A stretch of 64,000 nucleotides of DNA from Burkholderia sp. 8Y (GCF_902506145.1 NZ_LR733520.1:1377976-1441975), one strand, 5' to 3'; positions 9,402 to 19,024 are shown, counted from the stretch's first letter. Notes: generated by a model from the letters alone, not told the origin. Made by a program: numbers and translations.

Positions 9402-11433
9402 CGCGCGTCATGCGACGCCACGCGGCGAGCGCAGCCACGACGCGCTCGATCACCTCGTCCCACTGACCGGGCGCGCGCTGCCGGAACAGACGCGCGCCGG
9501 GATACCAGGGCGAGTCGTCGGGGGCGTCGGCGGCATCCAGCCAGCGCCAGCAGGCGTTCGCGCACAGCAGTATCCACACGGGCTTGCCGAGCGCGCCCGC
9601 CAGATGCGCGACCGCCGTATCCACCGAAATCACGAGGTCCAGCGACGCGATGATCGCCGCCGTATCGGCGAAATCCGCGACATCGTTCATGGGATCGAGC
9701 GGGCGCAGCCGCTCGGGCAGCGTGGCGATCTGGGCGCGCGCCATCGGCCCCTTTTGCAGACTGACGAAGGTCACGTTGGGCGTGGCGAGAAGCGGCTCGC
9801 ACAGGCGCGCATCGAGCCAGCGGCGGCTGAACGCGCCGAACGAATCGGGCATCCACGGGCGCGGCTCGCCCGACCACGCAATGCCGATTTTGAGCGTGCC
9901 GGCCAGGCGGCCGCGCCAATAGTCGATGCGCGATGCGCTCGCGTGCAAATAAGGCGCGGCGCGGGGAATGGTGTCGAGCGTCGTGCCGGCGAGCGCGGGC
10001 AGGCTCATCAGAAAGCACCAGTAATCCTGCGGCGGCAACGCGGGAAGCGCGTCGGGCGTGATGCATTGCGCGACGCCATCGACCGATTCGAGCAGCGCGA
10101 CCAGCGCCGGCGGACACACGACCGTCAACTTTGACGCGCCTTGGGCCTTGAGCATCGGCAGATAGCGAATGAACTGGATGCTGTCGCCGAAGCCCTGCTC
10201 CGTCACGACGAGCAGCGACTTGCCCGCGAGCGGTTCGCCGCGCCACTGCGGATAGGCCACGTCCGGCGGGAAGACCGAACGCTGCGAGAGGCGCGCGTCG
10301 TAGCGGGCTTCGAAACAGGCCCATCCTTGCGCGAAGTCGCCCGCGCGCAGGAGCGCCGTCGCGAGATTGAGCCGCGCATCGGCGGATTCGGGATCGACGC
10401 GCAGCGCCTCGCGAAAGACGGCCTGAGCCTCGGCCGAACGCGCGTTGTCCTCTCTGAGCAGATTGCCGAGGTTCATCAACGCAGCGGCAAAGCCCGGCCG
10501 AAGCGCGAGCGCGCGGCGATACAACGCTTCCGCTTGCCCAAGCCGCGCGCGGCGTCCGAGCGCGACATCGCGATAAATCACGTTGGCGAGATTGAAGTGC
10601 GCGTCCGCCGAATCGGGCTCGATGCCAAGCACGCGCCGATACACCTCTTCCGCGTCCTTCAGGCAGCCGAGCGCGTCCAGCACGCCGCCGAGATTGTTCA
10701 GCGCCCCGGCAAAATCCGGACGCAGCGCGACGGCGGTCCGGTACGCGCGCCCGGCATCCCCGAGCGATCCCTGCGCGTGCTGCGCGTTGCCGAGATTGAA
10801 ATGCGCGTCCGCCCAGTCCGGGCGAGCGGCGACGGCCTGCCGAAGCTGCGCCACGGCTTCATCGAACCGGCCGGCGTCTTTCAGCAGATTGCCGAAATTG
10901 TTGTGCGCTTCCGGATAGCCGGGCCGCGCGGCCAGCGCCTGCCGGTACGCCGCTTCGGCTTCGGGCAGGCGGCGCGCGTGCGCGAGCAGCTTCGCGAGGT
11001 TCAGGTGCGCTTCCGCGAAGTCCGGTTTCAGGCGCAGCGCCTGCCGCAAGGTTGCTTCCGCTTCCTCGGGATGGCCGAGCTTCTCCAGCACGTTCGCCAG
11101 GTTGTAGTGCGCCTCGGCGAAATCCGGCCGCAGTTCGACGGCCCGGCGATACAGGGTCTGCGCTTCGTTCAGGCGCCCACGGGCGGTCAGCGCGCTGGCG
11201 AAGTTGCTGTACAGCCCAGCGTCGTCCGGATGCTCGTTCATTGCGCGCCGCCAACAAACATCGGCCAGTTCTTGCCGATCCGCACGGAACGCGCACATCG
11301 CCGCGAGGTTCAGCACGTCGCTCGTCGCGGCCCGGCTCGCGAGCAGCGGCGCGAGCACCGCTAGCGCATCGTCGAAGCGGGCGTTCGAGTAGTGGGAAAA
11401 GGCGGCGTGGTAGCGATCGGCGTCGGCTGTCAT
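9382..11433 (-). CDS. TPR repeat protein with GT9-like glycosyltransferase domain
   Basis: 683 aa. Residues about 1-410 are a run of roughly ten 34-residue TPR units with the repeated pattern A..NLG.....G...EA...Y..A....P (for example LRPDFAEAHYNLANVLEKLG). Residues about 420-683 resemble the C-terminal half of GT-B glycosyltransferases: LLVVTEQGFGDSIQFIRYLP, IGIAWSGEPRP, then LVISVDTAVAHLAGALGKP. Such fusions are common in Burkholderia-group genomes and often act on surface or flagellar glycans, but no target is shown here. It stands alone, with a 403 bp divergent region toward paoA and a convergent overlap with the gene at 8070. Confidence 0.88.
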   Translation of the reverse strand: MTADADRYHAAFSHYSNARFDDALAVLAPLLASRAATSDVLNLAAMCAFRADRQELADVCWRRAMNEHPDDAGLYSNFASALTARGRLNEAQTLYRRAVELRPDFAEAHYNLANVLEKLGHPEEAEATLRQALRLKPDFAEAHLNLAKLLAHARRLPEAEAAYRQALAARPGYPEAHNNFGNLLKDAGRFDEAVAQLRQAVAARPDWADAHFNLGNAQHAQGSLGDAGRAYRTAVALRPDFAGALNNLGGVLDALGCLKDAEEVYRRVLGIEPDSADAHFNLANVIYRDVALGRRARLGQAEALYRRALALRPGFAAALMNLGNLLREDNARSAEAQAVFREALRVDPESADARLNLATALLRAGDFAQGWACFEARYDARLSQRSVFPPDVAYPQWRGEPLAGKSLLVVTEQGFGDSIQFIRYLPMLKAQGASKLTVVCPPALVALLESVDGVAQCITPDALPALPPQDYWCFLMSLPALAGTTLDTIPRAAPYLHASASRIDYWRGRLAGTLKIGIAWSGEPRPWMPDSFGAFSRRWLDARLCEPLLATPNVTFVSLQKGPMARAQIATLPERLRPLDPMNDVADFADTAAIIASLDLVISVDTAVAHLAGALGKPVWILLCANACWRWLDAADAPDDSPWYPGARLFRQRAPGQWDEVIERVVAALAAWRRMTRVTPRFP

Positions 11434-11836
11434 GGACGAAATTCGGAGCGGATTGAATGCGATTGTGCGTCGCGGGCCGCCGCGAGAACGTCACAAAGTG
11501 CGGCTTCGTCCCTGACAAATAGCGAAACGATCGCACGCCGGAGAGAACGCGGAATTACCCGCCTATGCAGTATTTACGTGCAACGTTCGGCACGCCCGTG
11601 GCCGGACGCCCGCGCCGCGCACCGTGGCACCCGACTTGCTTAGACAGACCGTCGCGAGTTGCCGAACGTTCGGTCGCCTTACAGTTGGCGCTGTTCCGCC
11701 TCGCAGACACCTTGCGCCGCGTGGACCCGGACATTGGCGCTCATCGACCGAAAGTCGCGTCGGTCGCGAGCGATAAGCCCACGAAGACCCGAGCCGGACG
11801 GCGCCCTTCCGAACGAGCGAGGAGCTTGCTTTCGCC
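11434..11836. promoter_or_regulatory. Divergent intergenic region, TPR gene / paoA
   Basis: Non-coding stretch of 403 bp between the TPR gene (minus) and paoA (plus). It holds the word AACGTTCGG twice, at 11582-11590 and 11665-11673. The second copy lies inside a perfect 12-bp palindrome, CCGAACGTTCGG, at 11662-11673. Such a pair is a reasonable candidate operator, but I cannot name the regulator or place a convincing -35/-10 pair. Open frames across this stretch look random. Confidence 0.4.
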
Positions 11837-12541
11837 ATGTCCCCAGTCAATAAACCGTCATCTCACGTCGACGACGCGGCGCAAAAGCCGTCGCGCAGGC
11901 GCTTTCTTCAATCGGCCGCGGCGGCGGCGGCCGTGACCGCGACGCCGCTCGCGCACGCGCAGCAAGCCGGCCCGCAACAAGCGGACGCGCAGGCTTCCAC
12001 GCCGATGCCGCCCTCCGCCGCGCCGGTCATGCCAGTGAGGCTCACCATCAACGGCCATCCGTACGAATTGCAGGTCGAAGCGCGCACCACGCTCCTCGAT
12101 GCCTTGCGCGAATACGCCGGTCTCACCGGCACGAAGAAAGGCTGCGACCGCGGCCAGTGCGGCGCGTGCACGGTCATCGTCGCGGGCAGGCGCATCAATT
12201 CGTGTCTGACGCTCGCCGTCATGCACGAGGGCGAAAGCGTGACGACCGTCGAGGGCCTCGCGCCCGCCGCCAATGCGCTCAGCCCGCTGCAACAGGCGTT
12301 CATCGAGAAGGACGCGTTTCAGTGCGGCTACTGCACGCCGGGCCAGTTGTGCTCGGCGACGGCGCTCATCGACGAATACCGCAATGGCGACGCGAGCGCC
12401 GCGACCGCCGACGTCCGCTTTCGCCCGCCGCAGCTTTCCGACGACGAAATCCGCGAGCGCATGAGCGGCAACATCTGCCGCTGCGGCGCGTATCCGAATA
12501 TCGTCGCGGCGGTGAAAACCGTCGCTTCGACGCGCGGCTGA
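11837..12541 (+). CDS. paoA: Aldehyde oxidoreductase 2Fe-2S subunit PaoA
   Basis: Small iron-sulfur subunit of the periplasmic molybdenum aldehyde oxidoreductase PaoABC (YagTSR), 234 aa. The N-terminus carries a Tat signal, [14 protein letters not shown], ending near AHAQQ, so the folded complex should be exported. Two [2Fe-2S] clusters are supported: the plant-ferredoxin set [12 protein letters not shown] with a later Cys in RINSC, and the helical set [10 protein letters not shown] with [13 protein letters not shown]. It is the first gene of paoABC with 10 bp to paoB. The Tat signal separates it from cytoplasmic xanthine dehydrogenase small subunits. Confidence 0.93.
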   Translation: MSPVNKPSSHVDDAAQKPSRRRFLQSAAAAAAVTATPLAHAQQAGPQQADAQASTPMPPSAAPVMPVRLTINGHPYELQVEARTTLLDALREYAGLTGTKKGCDRGQCGACTVIVAGRRINSCLTLAVMHEGESVTTVEGLAPAANALSPLQQAFIEKDAFQCGYCTPGQLCSATALIDEYRNGDASAATADVRFRPPQLSDDEIRERMSGNICRCGAYPNIVAAVKTVASTRG

Positions 12542-12551
12542 GGGAGACGAC

Positions 12552-13553
12552 ATGGACGCGATCTCCTATCAGCGCGCCGCCGACATCGGCTCGGCGGTGC
12601 AGGCGGGCGGGCAGCCGGGCACGGTGTTCATCGGCGGCGGCACCAACCTGCTCGATCTGATGAAAAACGGCGTGGCGCGCCCGGCGCGGCTCGTCGACAT
12701 CACGCATATCGACGGTCTCAACGGCGTCACGCCGTTGGCCGATGGCGGCTTGCGCATCGGCGCGCTCGTGCGTAACAGCGACGCCGCCAATCACACCTGG
12801 GTCCGCGAGCGTTATCCGCTGCTGTCGCAGGCGCTGCTGGCGGGCGCATCGGCGCAACTGCGCAACATGGCGACCGTCGGCGGCAATCTGATGCAGCGCA
12901 CGCGCTGCTACTACTTCTACGACACCGGCTTTCCCCAGTGCAACAAGCGCGCGCCCGGCAGCGGGTGCGCGGCGCTCGACGGCAACACGCGCATCCACGC
13001 GATTCTCGGCGCGAGCAGCCAGTGCATCGCGACGAATCCGTCGGACATGAGCGTGGCGCTCGCCGCGCTCGATGCCGTCGTGCGCGTGACCGGTCCGAAC
13101 GGCGAGCGGGCGATTCCGTTCGCGGAGTTTCATCGGCTGCCGGGCGACCGGCCCGATCTCGATACGACGCTGAAACCGGGCGAACTGATCACCGCCGTCG
13201 ATCTGCCGCCGCCGCTTTTCGCCGAGCATTCGAAGTATCTGAAAATCCGCGACCGGGCGAGCTACGCGTTCGCGCTCGTCTCCGTCGCAGCGGCGTTGCA
13301 GATGGACGGCAACACGGTCAGAACCGCGCGCATCGCGCTTGGCGGCGTCGCGCATAAGCCGTGGCGCGCGAGTGCGACGGAAGCGGCGCTCGTCGGCAAG
13401 ACGCTCGATCGGGCCACGCTGCAAAGCGCCGCCGCGCTCGCGGTGCAGGGCGCCGCGCCGCGCCGCGACAACGCGTTCAAGGTGATGCTCGCAGAGCGGG
13501 CGATCGTACGGGCCGTTCAACAAGCCGGAACCGTGTCAGGAGGTGTCGCATGA
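12552..13553 (+). CDS. paoB: Aldehyde oxidoreductase FAD subunit PaoB
   Basis: FAD-binding medium subunit (333 aa) that passes electrons from the Fe-S subunit to the acceptor. It has the FAD loop [13 protein letters not shown] near residue 35 and the second FAD-contacting region [18 protein letters not shown]. The Cys-rich insert [16 protein letters not shown] plus GSGCAALDG is the hallmark of PaoB-type subunits, which bind an extra [4Fe-4S] cluster, and sets it apart from ordinary XdhB/CoxM. Its stop overlaps the paoC start (ATGA), indicating translational coupling. Confidence 0.92.
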   Translation: MDAISYQRAADIGSAVQAGGQPGTVFIGGGTNLLDLMKNGVARPARLVDITHIDGLNGVTPLADGGLRIGALVRNSDAANHTWVRERYPLLSQALLAGASAQLRNMATVGGNLMQRTRCYYFYDTGFPQCNKRAPGSGCAALDGNTRIHAILGASSQCIATNPSDMSVALAALDAVVRVTGPNGERAIPFAEFHRLPGDRPDLDTTLKPGELITAVDLPPPLFAEHSKYLKIRDRASYAFALVSVAAALQMDGNTVRTARIALGGVAHKPWRASATEAALVGKTLDRATLQSAAALAVQGAAPRRDNAFKVMLAERAIVRAVQQAGTVSGGVA

Positions 13554-15769
13554 GTGTCATCGGTCAACCGATGGATCGCACCGACGGCGTGCTGAAGGTC
13601 ACGGGCCAGGCGCGTTATAGCGGCGACAACAGCGACGCCAAGCTCGCGCACGCGGTGCTCATCACGAGCACGGTCGCGAAAGGCCGCATCGCGTCGATCG
13701 ACGCCAGCCGCGCGCAGTCGATGCCCGGCGTGCTTTTCGTGATGACGCACCGGAACGCGATGCGCCTGCCGCGCAGCGGCGTTCCCGACACCGAACCGCC
13801 TGCGGTGCGCGGCCTCTCGCTCTTGCAAACCAACGAGGTGCGCTATAGCAACGAGCCGGTGGCGGTCGTCGTCGCGGACACGCTCGAACATGCACAGGGC
13901 GCGGCGCGCTTCGTCGATATCCGCTACGACGCCGCGACGCCGAACGCGGATTTCGAGCGCGCGCGGCACACGGCGTATCAGCCGGAGAAGATGATGGGCC
14001 GCGCGATCACGACCCGGCGCGGCGACGTCGACGCCGGCCTGCGCCAAGGCCCGACGCGCCTGAACGCGGTCTATACGACGCCCAACGAGCATCACAATCC
14101 GATGGAGCCGCACGCGACGCTCGCGCGCTGGGACGGCCCGAAGCTCACGCTCTACGACACGACGCAAGGCGTTTCCGGCGCGCGCAGTTCAGTGGCGAAG
14201 TTCTTCGGCATTCCGGAAGACGATGTGCGCGTGATCTGCCCGTTCGTCGGCGGCGGCTTCGGCTGCAAGGGCTCGGTGTGGTCGCATGTCGTGCTCGCGG
14301 CGATGGCGTCGAAGCAGACCGGCCGGCCCGTCAAGCTCGTGCTGGACCGGACGCAGATGTTCGGCATGGTCGGCAATCGGCCGTTCACCGAGCAGCGCAT
14401 CGCGGTCAGCGCGCGCGAGGACGGCACGCTGACCGGCATGCGGCACGATGTCGTGTCGACCACGTCGACGTTCGAGGACTGGAGCGAAAGCGCCGCGATC
14501 GTCACGCGCATGGCGTACGCGGTGCCGAATCTGTCGACGTCGCACAAGCTCGTGAAGCTGGATGTCGGCACGCCGACCTTCATGCGCGCGCCCGGCGAAA
14601 TGAGCGGCTCGTTCGCGCTCGAAACGGCGATGGACGAAATGGCGTATCAACTCGCCATGGACCCGCTCGCGTTCCGCATCAAGAATTACGCGAACATGGA
14701 GCCGCAGGAAAAGAAGCCGTGGTCGAGCAAGGCGCTGATGGACTGCTACCAGGAAGGCGCGCGCACATTCGGCTGGTCGAGGCGCAGCGCCGCGCCGCGC
14801 TCGATGCGTGACGGCAATACGCTCGTCGGCTGGGGCGTGGCGACCGCGACGTATCCCGCCAATCGCAGCGAGTCGTCCGCGATCGCGCGCATTCTCCCCG
14901 ACGGCACCGCGATGGTCGCTGCCGGCACGCAAGATCTCGGCACGGGCACGTACACGGTCATGACGCAGGTCGCGGCGGACGCGCTCGGCTTTCCGCCCGG
15001 CTACGTCAATTTCGCGCTCGGCGATTCGTCGCTGCCGAAGGCGCCCGGCTCGGGCGGCTCGCGATCGGTCGCGAGCGTGTCCCCGGCGGTGCAGGCGGCG
15101 TCGAGACAGGCGCGCGATCAGCTCATCGCGATGGCGATCGCCGATCGCGGCTCGCCCGTCGCGGGATTGCCGCGCGACGACGTGACCGTCGCGAACGGCT
15201 GGGTCGTGAGCCGCTCGAACCCGGACAAGCGCGATCCGGCGGCGGCCGTCATCGCGCGCAACGGCGGCAAGCCGATCGAAGCGGCCGCGACGACCAAACC
15301 CGGCGACGAGAAGAAGGAATACGCGTTCCATTCGTTCGGCGCGGTATTCGCGGAAGTGCATGTCGATGCGGACCTCGGCACGATCCGCGTGCCGCGCATC
15401 GTCGGCGTGTACGACGTCGGCAACCTGCTCAACGAAAAGACCGCGCATAGCCAGTTGATGGGCGGAATCGTGTGGGGCGTCGGCTCCGCGCTCATGGAAA
15501 AGAGCGATCTCGACCCGCGCTACGGCCGCTACACGAACGCCAATCTGGCGGAGTATCACGTGCCGGTGAACGCGGACATCGGGCAGCTCGACATCGCGTT
15601 CGTCGGCAGGCCGGATCCGTTCATCAATCCGCTGGGCGTGCGGGGAATCGGCGAGATCGGCAACACGGGCGTGGCCGGGGCGCTCGGCAATGCGGTGTAT
15701 CACGCGACGGGCGTGCGCGTGCGGGATTTGCCGATCACGCTCGACAAGGTGATGCCGCGCACCGTCTAA
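13550..15769 (+). CDS. paoC: Aldehyde oxidoreductase molybdenum subunit PaoC
   Basis: Catalytic subunit (739 aa) binding molybdopterin cytosine dinucleotide. It starts with [19 protein letters not shown] at an ATGA overlap with paoB. Family marks are the molybdopterin loop GGGFGCKGS (about 237), MRAPGE (about 345), and the C-terminal [12 protein letters not shown], whose Glu is the base catalyst in this family. The complex oxidises aromatic and other aldehydes to acids in the periplasm of E. coli; the substrate here is inferred by homology. No PaoD/XdhC-type cofactor insertion chaperone follows. A MocA-like gene does. Confidence 0.93.
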   Translation: MSVIGQPMDRTDGVLKVTGQARYSGDNSDAKLAHAVLITSTVAKGRIASIDASRAQSMPGVLFVMTHRNAMRLPRSGVPDTEPPAVRGLSLLQTNEVRYSNEPVAVVVADTLEHAQGAARFVDIRYDAATPNADFERARHTAYQPEKMMGRAITTRRGDVDAGLRQGPTRLNAVYTTPNEHHNPMEPHATLARWDGPKLTLYDTTQGVSGARSSVAKFFGIPEDDVRVICPFVGGGFGCKGSVWSHVVLAAMASKQTGRPVKLVLDRTQMFGMVGNRPFTEQRIAVSAREDGTLTGMRHDVVSTTSTFEDWSESAAIVTRMAYAVPNLSTSHKLVKLDVGTPTFMRAPGEMSGSFALETAMDEMAYQLAMDPLAFRIKNYANMEPQEKKPWSSKALMDCYQEGARTFGWSRRSAAPRSMRDGNTLVGWGVATATYPANRSESSAIARILPDGTAMVAAGTQDLGTGTYTVMTQVAADALGFPPGYVNFALGDSSLPKAPGSGGSRSVASVSPAVQAASRQARDQLIAMAIADRGSPVAGLPRDDVTVANGWVVSRSNPDKRDPAAAVIARNGGKPIEAAATTKPGDEKKEYAFHSFGAVFAEVHVDADLGTIRVPRIVGVYDVGNLLNEKTAHSQLMGGIVWGVGSALMEKSDLDPRYGRYTNANLAEYHVPVNADIGQLDIAFVGRPDPFINPLGVRGIGEIGNTGVAGALGNAVYHATGVRVRDLPITLDKVMPRTV

Positions 15770-15866
15770 AGCTGCGATGCAAGGGGCCAAGCGCGGCATT
15801 CTTCGCGCTTGCCCCGCTTCTCGACGCACTGCACAATCGATGTCTCTTTCTCCCACGAGCCGCGCG

Positions 15867-16454
15867 ATGACCTATTCGTCCACTGCGACCGGCATCCTGC
15901 TGGCGGCGGGCCTCGGCACCCGCTTCGATCCTTCCGGCCTGCACAACAAGCTGCTCGCGACGCTGCCGGGCGGCACGCCGGTCGTGTTCCAGTCCGCGCG
16001 GCGGCTGCTTTCGGTCGTATCCGACGTGATCGCGGTCGTGCGGCCGGGCGCGGACAAGCTCGCGGACGTGCTCAACGAAGCCGGCTGCGACGTGATTTTC
16101 AGCGCGGACGCCGCGCGCGGCATGGGCGCGACGCTCGCCGCGGCCGTGCGCGCGACTGCCGAGGCGGATGGATGGATCGTCGCGCTCGGCGACATGCCGT
16201 GGATCGAGCCGGCGACCATCGAAGCCGTCGCGCGGCCGCTGGATGCCGGCGCGGCGCTCGTCGCGCCGTCGTATCGCGGACAGCGCGGGCATCCGGTGGG
16301 ATTCGGCATGGCGCATCGGGCGACGCTCGCCGCGCTCGACGGCGACGCCGGGGCGCGCGCCATTTTCGCGACAGCCGCGCCGCTCCTCATCGAAGTCGAT
16401 GACCCGAACGTGCTGCGCGACGTCGATCAGCCGGGCGATTTGCAGCAAGGCTGA
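15867..16454 (+). CDS. mocA: MocA-like molybdenum cofactor cytidylyltransferase
   Basis: Nucleotidyltransferase (195 aa) predicted to join CMP to molybdopterin, making the MCD form used by PaoC. The N-terminal signature LLAAGLGTRF followed by NKLL is the CTP/GTP-binding loop of the MobA/MocA family. ALGDMPWIEP is the metal-binding Asp region and YRGQRGHPVGF the conserved substrate loop. The position 97 bp after paoC favours MocA over MobA. The ATG at 15867 fits the domain; two upstream in-frame ATGs (15777, 15840) lack ribosome sites. Confidence 0.82.
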   Translation: MTYSSTATGILLAAGLGTRFDPSGLHNKLLATLPGGTPVVFQSARRLLSVVSDVIAVVRPGADKLADVLNEAGCDVIFSADAARGMGATLAAAVRATAEADGWIVALGDMPWIEPATIEAVARPLDAGAALVAPSYRGQRGHPVGFGMAHRATLAALDGDAGARAIFATAAPLLIEVDDPNVLRDVDQPGDLQQG

Positions 16455-16501
16455 TTGCACGCGGGCCGCAGCGTCAAAAGGGCGCGATCATCTTAAAAAG
16501 A

Positions 16502-16531
16502 TTGCCTAGAAGCCGGAGCCATCGCTAGAAT
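16502..16531 (+). promoter_or_regulatory. Candidate sigma-70 promoter of udgX
   Basis: TTGCCT at 16502-16507 and TAGAAT at 16526-16531 with an 18-bp spacer make a plausible housekeeping promoter. The LexA-like box starts 3 bp after the -10 hexamer, where bound repressor would block transcription. Confidence 0.5.
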
Positions 16532-16533
16532 CA

Positions 16534-16549
16534 CTGTATGGATATACAG
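16534..16549. promoter_or_regulatory. LexA-binding site (SOS box)
   Basis: CTGTATGGATATACAG fits the CTGT-N8-ACAG LexA consensus of beta- and gammaproteobacteria exactly, and is close to the ideal CTGTATATATATACAG. It lies 33-48 bp before the UdgX start and just downstream of a candidate -10. Its position in front of a DNA-repair gene strengthens the call. Confidence 0.8.
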
Positions 16550-16581
16550 TACTTTTCGGCATTTTCTGGTTCCGGTTTCCG

Positions 16582-18090
16582 ATGAAAAGCGTCACTCTTG
16601 ATCCGTCGTTCGCTGCATGGCGCACCGTCGCGCGCTCGCTCGTCATGGAGGGCGTGCCGCCGGAAGACGTGCTGTGGCGGGAGTCGAGCGCATCGGCCAC
16701 CGTGTTCGGCACGGTTGGTTCGCCGTGCGGCCCGGCGAACCCGAATGCGCCCAAGCCCGTGAAAATCGCCCGCGAATTTCTCGCCATGCTGGGAACGGCG
16801 GCGTGTTACCGCGCGCCGGACCGCTGGCCGTTTCTCTACAAGGTGCTGTGGCGCTGGACGCAGGGGGACCGCGCAGTGGCCTCGCCGGAAGACGAAGACG
16901 GGCAGCGCCTGTGTCGAATGATCGAAATCGTGGAGGCCGAGGAAACCCGAATGCGCAAGACGTTGCGCTTCAGGCATCGGGATTCGTCGCTCGGGCCGCC
17001 GGAGTTCATCAGTTGGTGCGAGCCGGTGCACGACCTGCTGGAGCACGCCGCCATGTATTTCGCCACGCGCATGGGCAGCGCCACGTGGATGATCGCCACG
17101 CCGCACGGCGCGGCTTTCTGGGACGGCGCGCTGTTGCGCGTGGACCGCACGAGCGAGCCGGAGGAAAAGCCGATGGACTTCGGCGTGGGTCCGGACGCCA
17201 TGAGCGGCGAGGCCGTGAGCGGCGACGCCATCGAGGCGTTGTGGCTCGCGTATTACGAGAGCACGTTCACGCCGGCGCAGGAAAATGCCGCCGAAATGGC
17301 GTCGCACATGCCGGTGCGCTACTGGAAAAGCCCGGAAAACGAGCGCGCCGATCCCGCGCTGATCGCCCGCGCCGATCCCTACACGCGGCGCGACCGCCAT
17401 CCGCGCAACGTGCCGGCGGACATGGAAGTCGCGCTCAATACGGACCTGGAGCCGCTCAACGGCACGTCGCTGAAGGAGCCGCCTTCGCTCGACGCGTGCA
17501 AACGCTGCTCGCTCTGGCGCAACGCGACGCAGGCCGTGCCGGGCGCGGGCCCGGCGGGCGCGCGCGTGATGCTGGTCGGCGAGCAGCCGGGCGATCACGA
17601 AGACCGCGAGGGCAAGCCGTTCGTCGGTCCGGCGGGGAAACTGCTCGACGACGCCATCCGCGAGGCGCAGCTCGAACGCGAGTCGCTGTATCTGACCAAC
17701 GCGGTGAAGCATTTCAAGTGGGACGCGCACGGACAGGACAGCGAGCGGCTGCACGTCACGCCGTCGCAGCGCGAGCGCGAAGCTTGCCGCCACTGGCTCG
17801 AAGAAGAACTGACGCGCATCGGGCCGAAAGTGGTCGTCGCGCTCGGGGCCACGGCGCTGAAGGCGCTCACCGGGCATCGCACGGCGCTTTCCGAGTATCT
17901 CGGCAAGACGATCGAGCACAAGGGGCGCATCGTCGTGCCGACCTATCATCCGTCGTATCTGCTGCGCCTGACGGACGACAAAATCCGCGAGGAAGTGTTC
18001 GGAACGATCGTCGAGGCGCTCGTGTTCGCGCAGCAGATCGCCGACGGCACCGCCACGGTACGCACGCCGGTAAAGGATCCGACGCGCTGA
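16582..18090 (+). CDS. udgX: DUF4130-UdgX fusion, uracil-DNA-binding/glycosylase family protein
   Basis: 502 aa. Residues about 1-240 match DUF4130, a DNA-metabolism domain often linked to a radical-SAM repair partner. Residues about 295-495 are a UdgX-type family-4-like uracil-DNA glycosylase: GEQPGDHEDREGKPFVGPAG (333 on), TNAVKHF, and HPS near 456. Cys306, Cys309 and Cys402 are candidate iron-sulfur ligands, and His377 sits where family 4 has another Cys (inference). UdgX proteins form a covalent adduct with the uracil site through the His of a KRRIH loop. Here the loop reads SERLH, with His391 kept and three other positions changed. The gene has its own promoter and LexA box. The usual radical-SAM partner is not adjacent. 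Confidence 0.9.
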   Translation: MKSVTLDPSFAAWRTVARSLVMEGVPPEDVLWRESSASATVFGTVGSPCGPANPNAPKPVKIAREFLAMLGTAACYRAPDRWPFLYKVLWRWTQGDRAVASPEDEDGQRLCRMIEIVEAEETRMRKTLRFRHRDSSLGPPEFISWCEPVHDLLEHAAMYFATRMGSATWMIATPHGAAFWDGALLRVDRTSEPEEKPMDFGVGPDAMSGEAVSGDAIEALWLAYYESTFTPAQENAAEMASHMPVRYWKSPENERADPALIARADPYTRRDRHPRNVPADMEVALNTDLEPLNGTSLKEPPSLDACKRCSLWRNATQAVPGAGPAGARVMLVGEQPGDHEDREGKPFVGPAGKLLDDAIREAQLERESLYLTNAVKHFKWDAHGQDSERLHVTPSQREREACRHWLEEELTRIGPKVVVALGATALKALTGHRTALSEYLGKTIEHKGRIVVPTYHPSYLLRLTDDKIREEVFGTIVEALVFAQQIADGTATVRTPVKDPTR

Positions 18091-18222
18091 ACGCGGCCGT
18101 TTCGCCGGCGAAAATGCAACAACAGGAAACAGAGCGCAACAAGACGAAAGCATCGTCAACGGTCTTGTAAGCAGGGCGTTATACCGGTGTCGCGCCGCTT
18201 TGGCGCTTTTCCAGACACGTTC

Positions 18223-18717
18223 ATGGCCGCTCTCCCGCTCGACGCTCTTCAGCAGCAACTCTCCGTGACCGCGCTCGTGCCGAAGTCGGCGCGCCAGTTG
18301 CGGACCGAACGCGAGCGCATCGTCGCCCGCGCCGGCTGGCTGCTGCATGCGACCATCGCGCTGGCGCTCGTCGGCGCGGCCCTCGTCGCGTGGCTGCCGT
18401 TTTCGCCGCTGCCGCGCGAAATCCGCTTCGGCGCGCAGGAAGTGCTGGCTGTCGCGGCGTTCGCGTCGTGCCTGTTCCTGCTGCACGAGCGCGCCGAACT
18501 CATGCTCGGTCTCTACGACTACGAACCGGTCGAGCAGACGACGCAGGGCGAATTGCGGGCGCTGCTGCATCGCGTGCCGGAAGGCGCGTCGTATCAGCAG
18601 GCGCTCGCCGCCGACAACCGCACTTTCGTGACCGGCGAAATCGACGGCATCCGGCGGCGCGCCGACGCCTTCACGCCGCAGACTTTGCCCGCCGAGGACG
18701 GCCATACCGAAACCTGA
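18223..18717 (+). CDS. Small membrane protein, function unknown
   Basis: 164 aa from MAALPLDAL; an in-frame start at 18187 would add 12 residues. Two hydrophobic segments (about residues 42-62 and 75-90) predict a hairpin membrane protein with a short N-terminal and a longer C-terminal cytoplasmic part. I do not recognise the family. The last 33 codons (NRTFVTGEIDGIRRR...) are repeated downstream at 18817-18918 as part of a tandem duplication that carries the stop codon and the following hairpin. Confidence 0.7.
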   Translation: MAALPLDALQQQLSVTALVPKSARQLRTERERIVARAGWLLHATIALALVGAALVAWLPFSPLPREIRFGAQEVLAVAAFASCLFLLHERAELMLGLYDYEPVEQTTQGELRALLHRVPEGASYQQALAADNRTFVTGEIDGIRRRADAFTPQTLPAEDGHTET

Positions 18718-19024
18718 GCGGCTTTCTGCATCGGGCGCGCATCGAAAACCGCCGCTCTCGCTCCCGCGAGGCGGCGGTTTTGCTTTGGCGCCTCGTTGCA
18801 CGACGAAAGCATCGAGAACCGCACTTTCGTGACCGGCGAAATCGATGGCATCCGGCGCCGCGCCGACGCCTTCACGCCGCAGACTTTGCCCGCCGACGAC
18901 GGCAACACCGAGACCTGAGCGGCTTTCGGCATCGGGCGCGCATCACGAAACCGCCGCTATCGCTCGCGCCCCCGCGAGGCGGCGGTTTTGCTTTCGCGCC
19001 TCGTCGCACGACGAACGCATCGAA
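18616..19024 (+). repeat. Tandem duplication of a gene 3' end (about 201-bp unit)
   Basis: Unit 1 (18616-18816) holds the last 33 codons of the membrane-protein gene, its stop, a hairpin and a linker. Unit 2 (18817 to about 19024) repeats all of this, with a second in-frame tail ending at TGA 18916-18918 (NRTFVTGEIDGIRRR...TET). Both units begin at AACCGC, the word that also opens the nearby hairpins, so slippage at a 6-bp microhomology is likely. Differences between the two tails are mostly synonymous, with E to D and H to N changes near the end. Copy 2 has no start codon and is a dead gene fragment. Confidence 0.85.

Noticed and set aside
11837-15769. Xanthine dehydrogenase xdhABC
   Set aside because: Tat signal on the small subunit and the extra Cys cluster in the FAD subunit fit PaoABC instead.
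14189-15856. Long antisense frame across paoC
   Set aside because: Biased composition with no motif; paoC is intact on the other strand.
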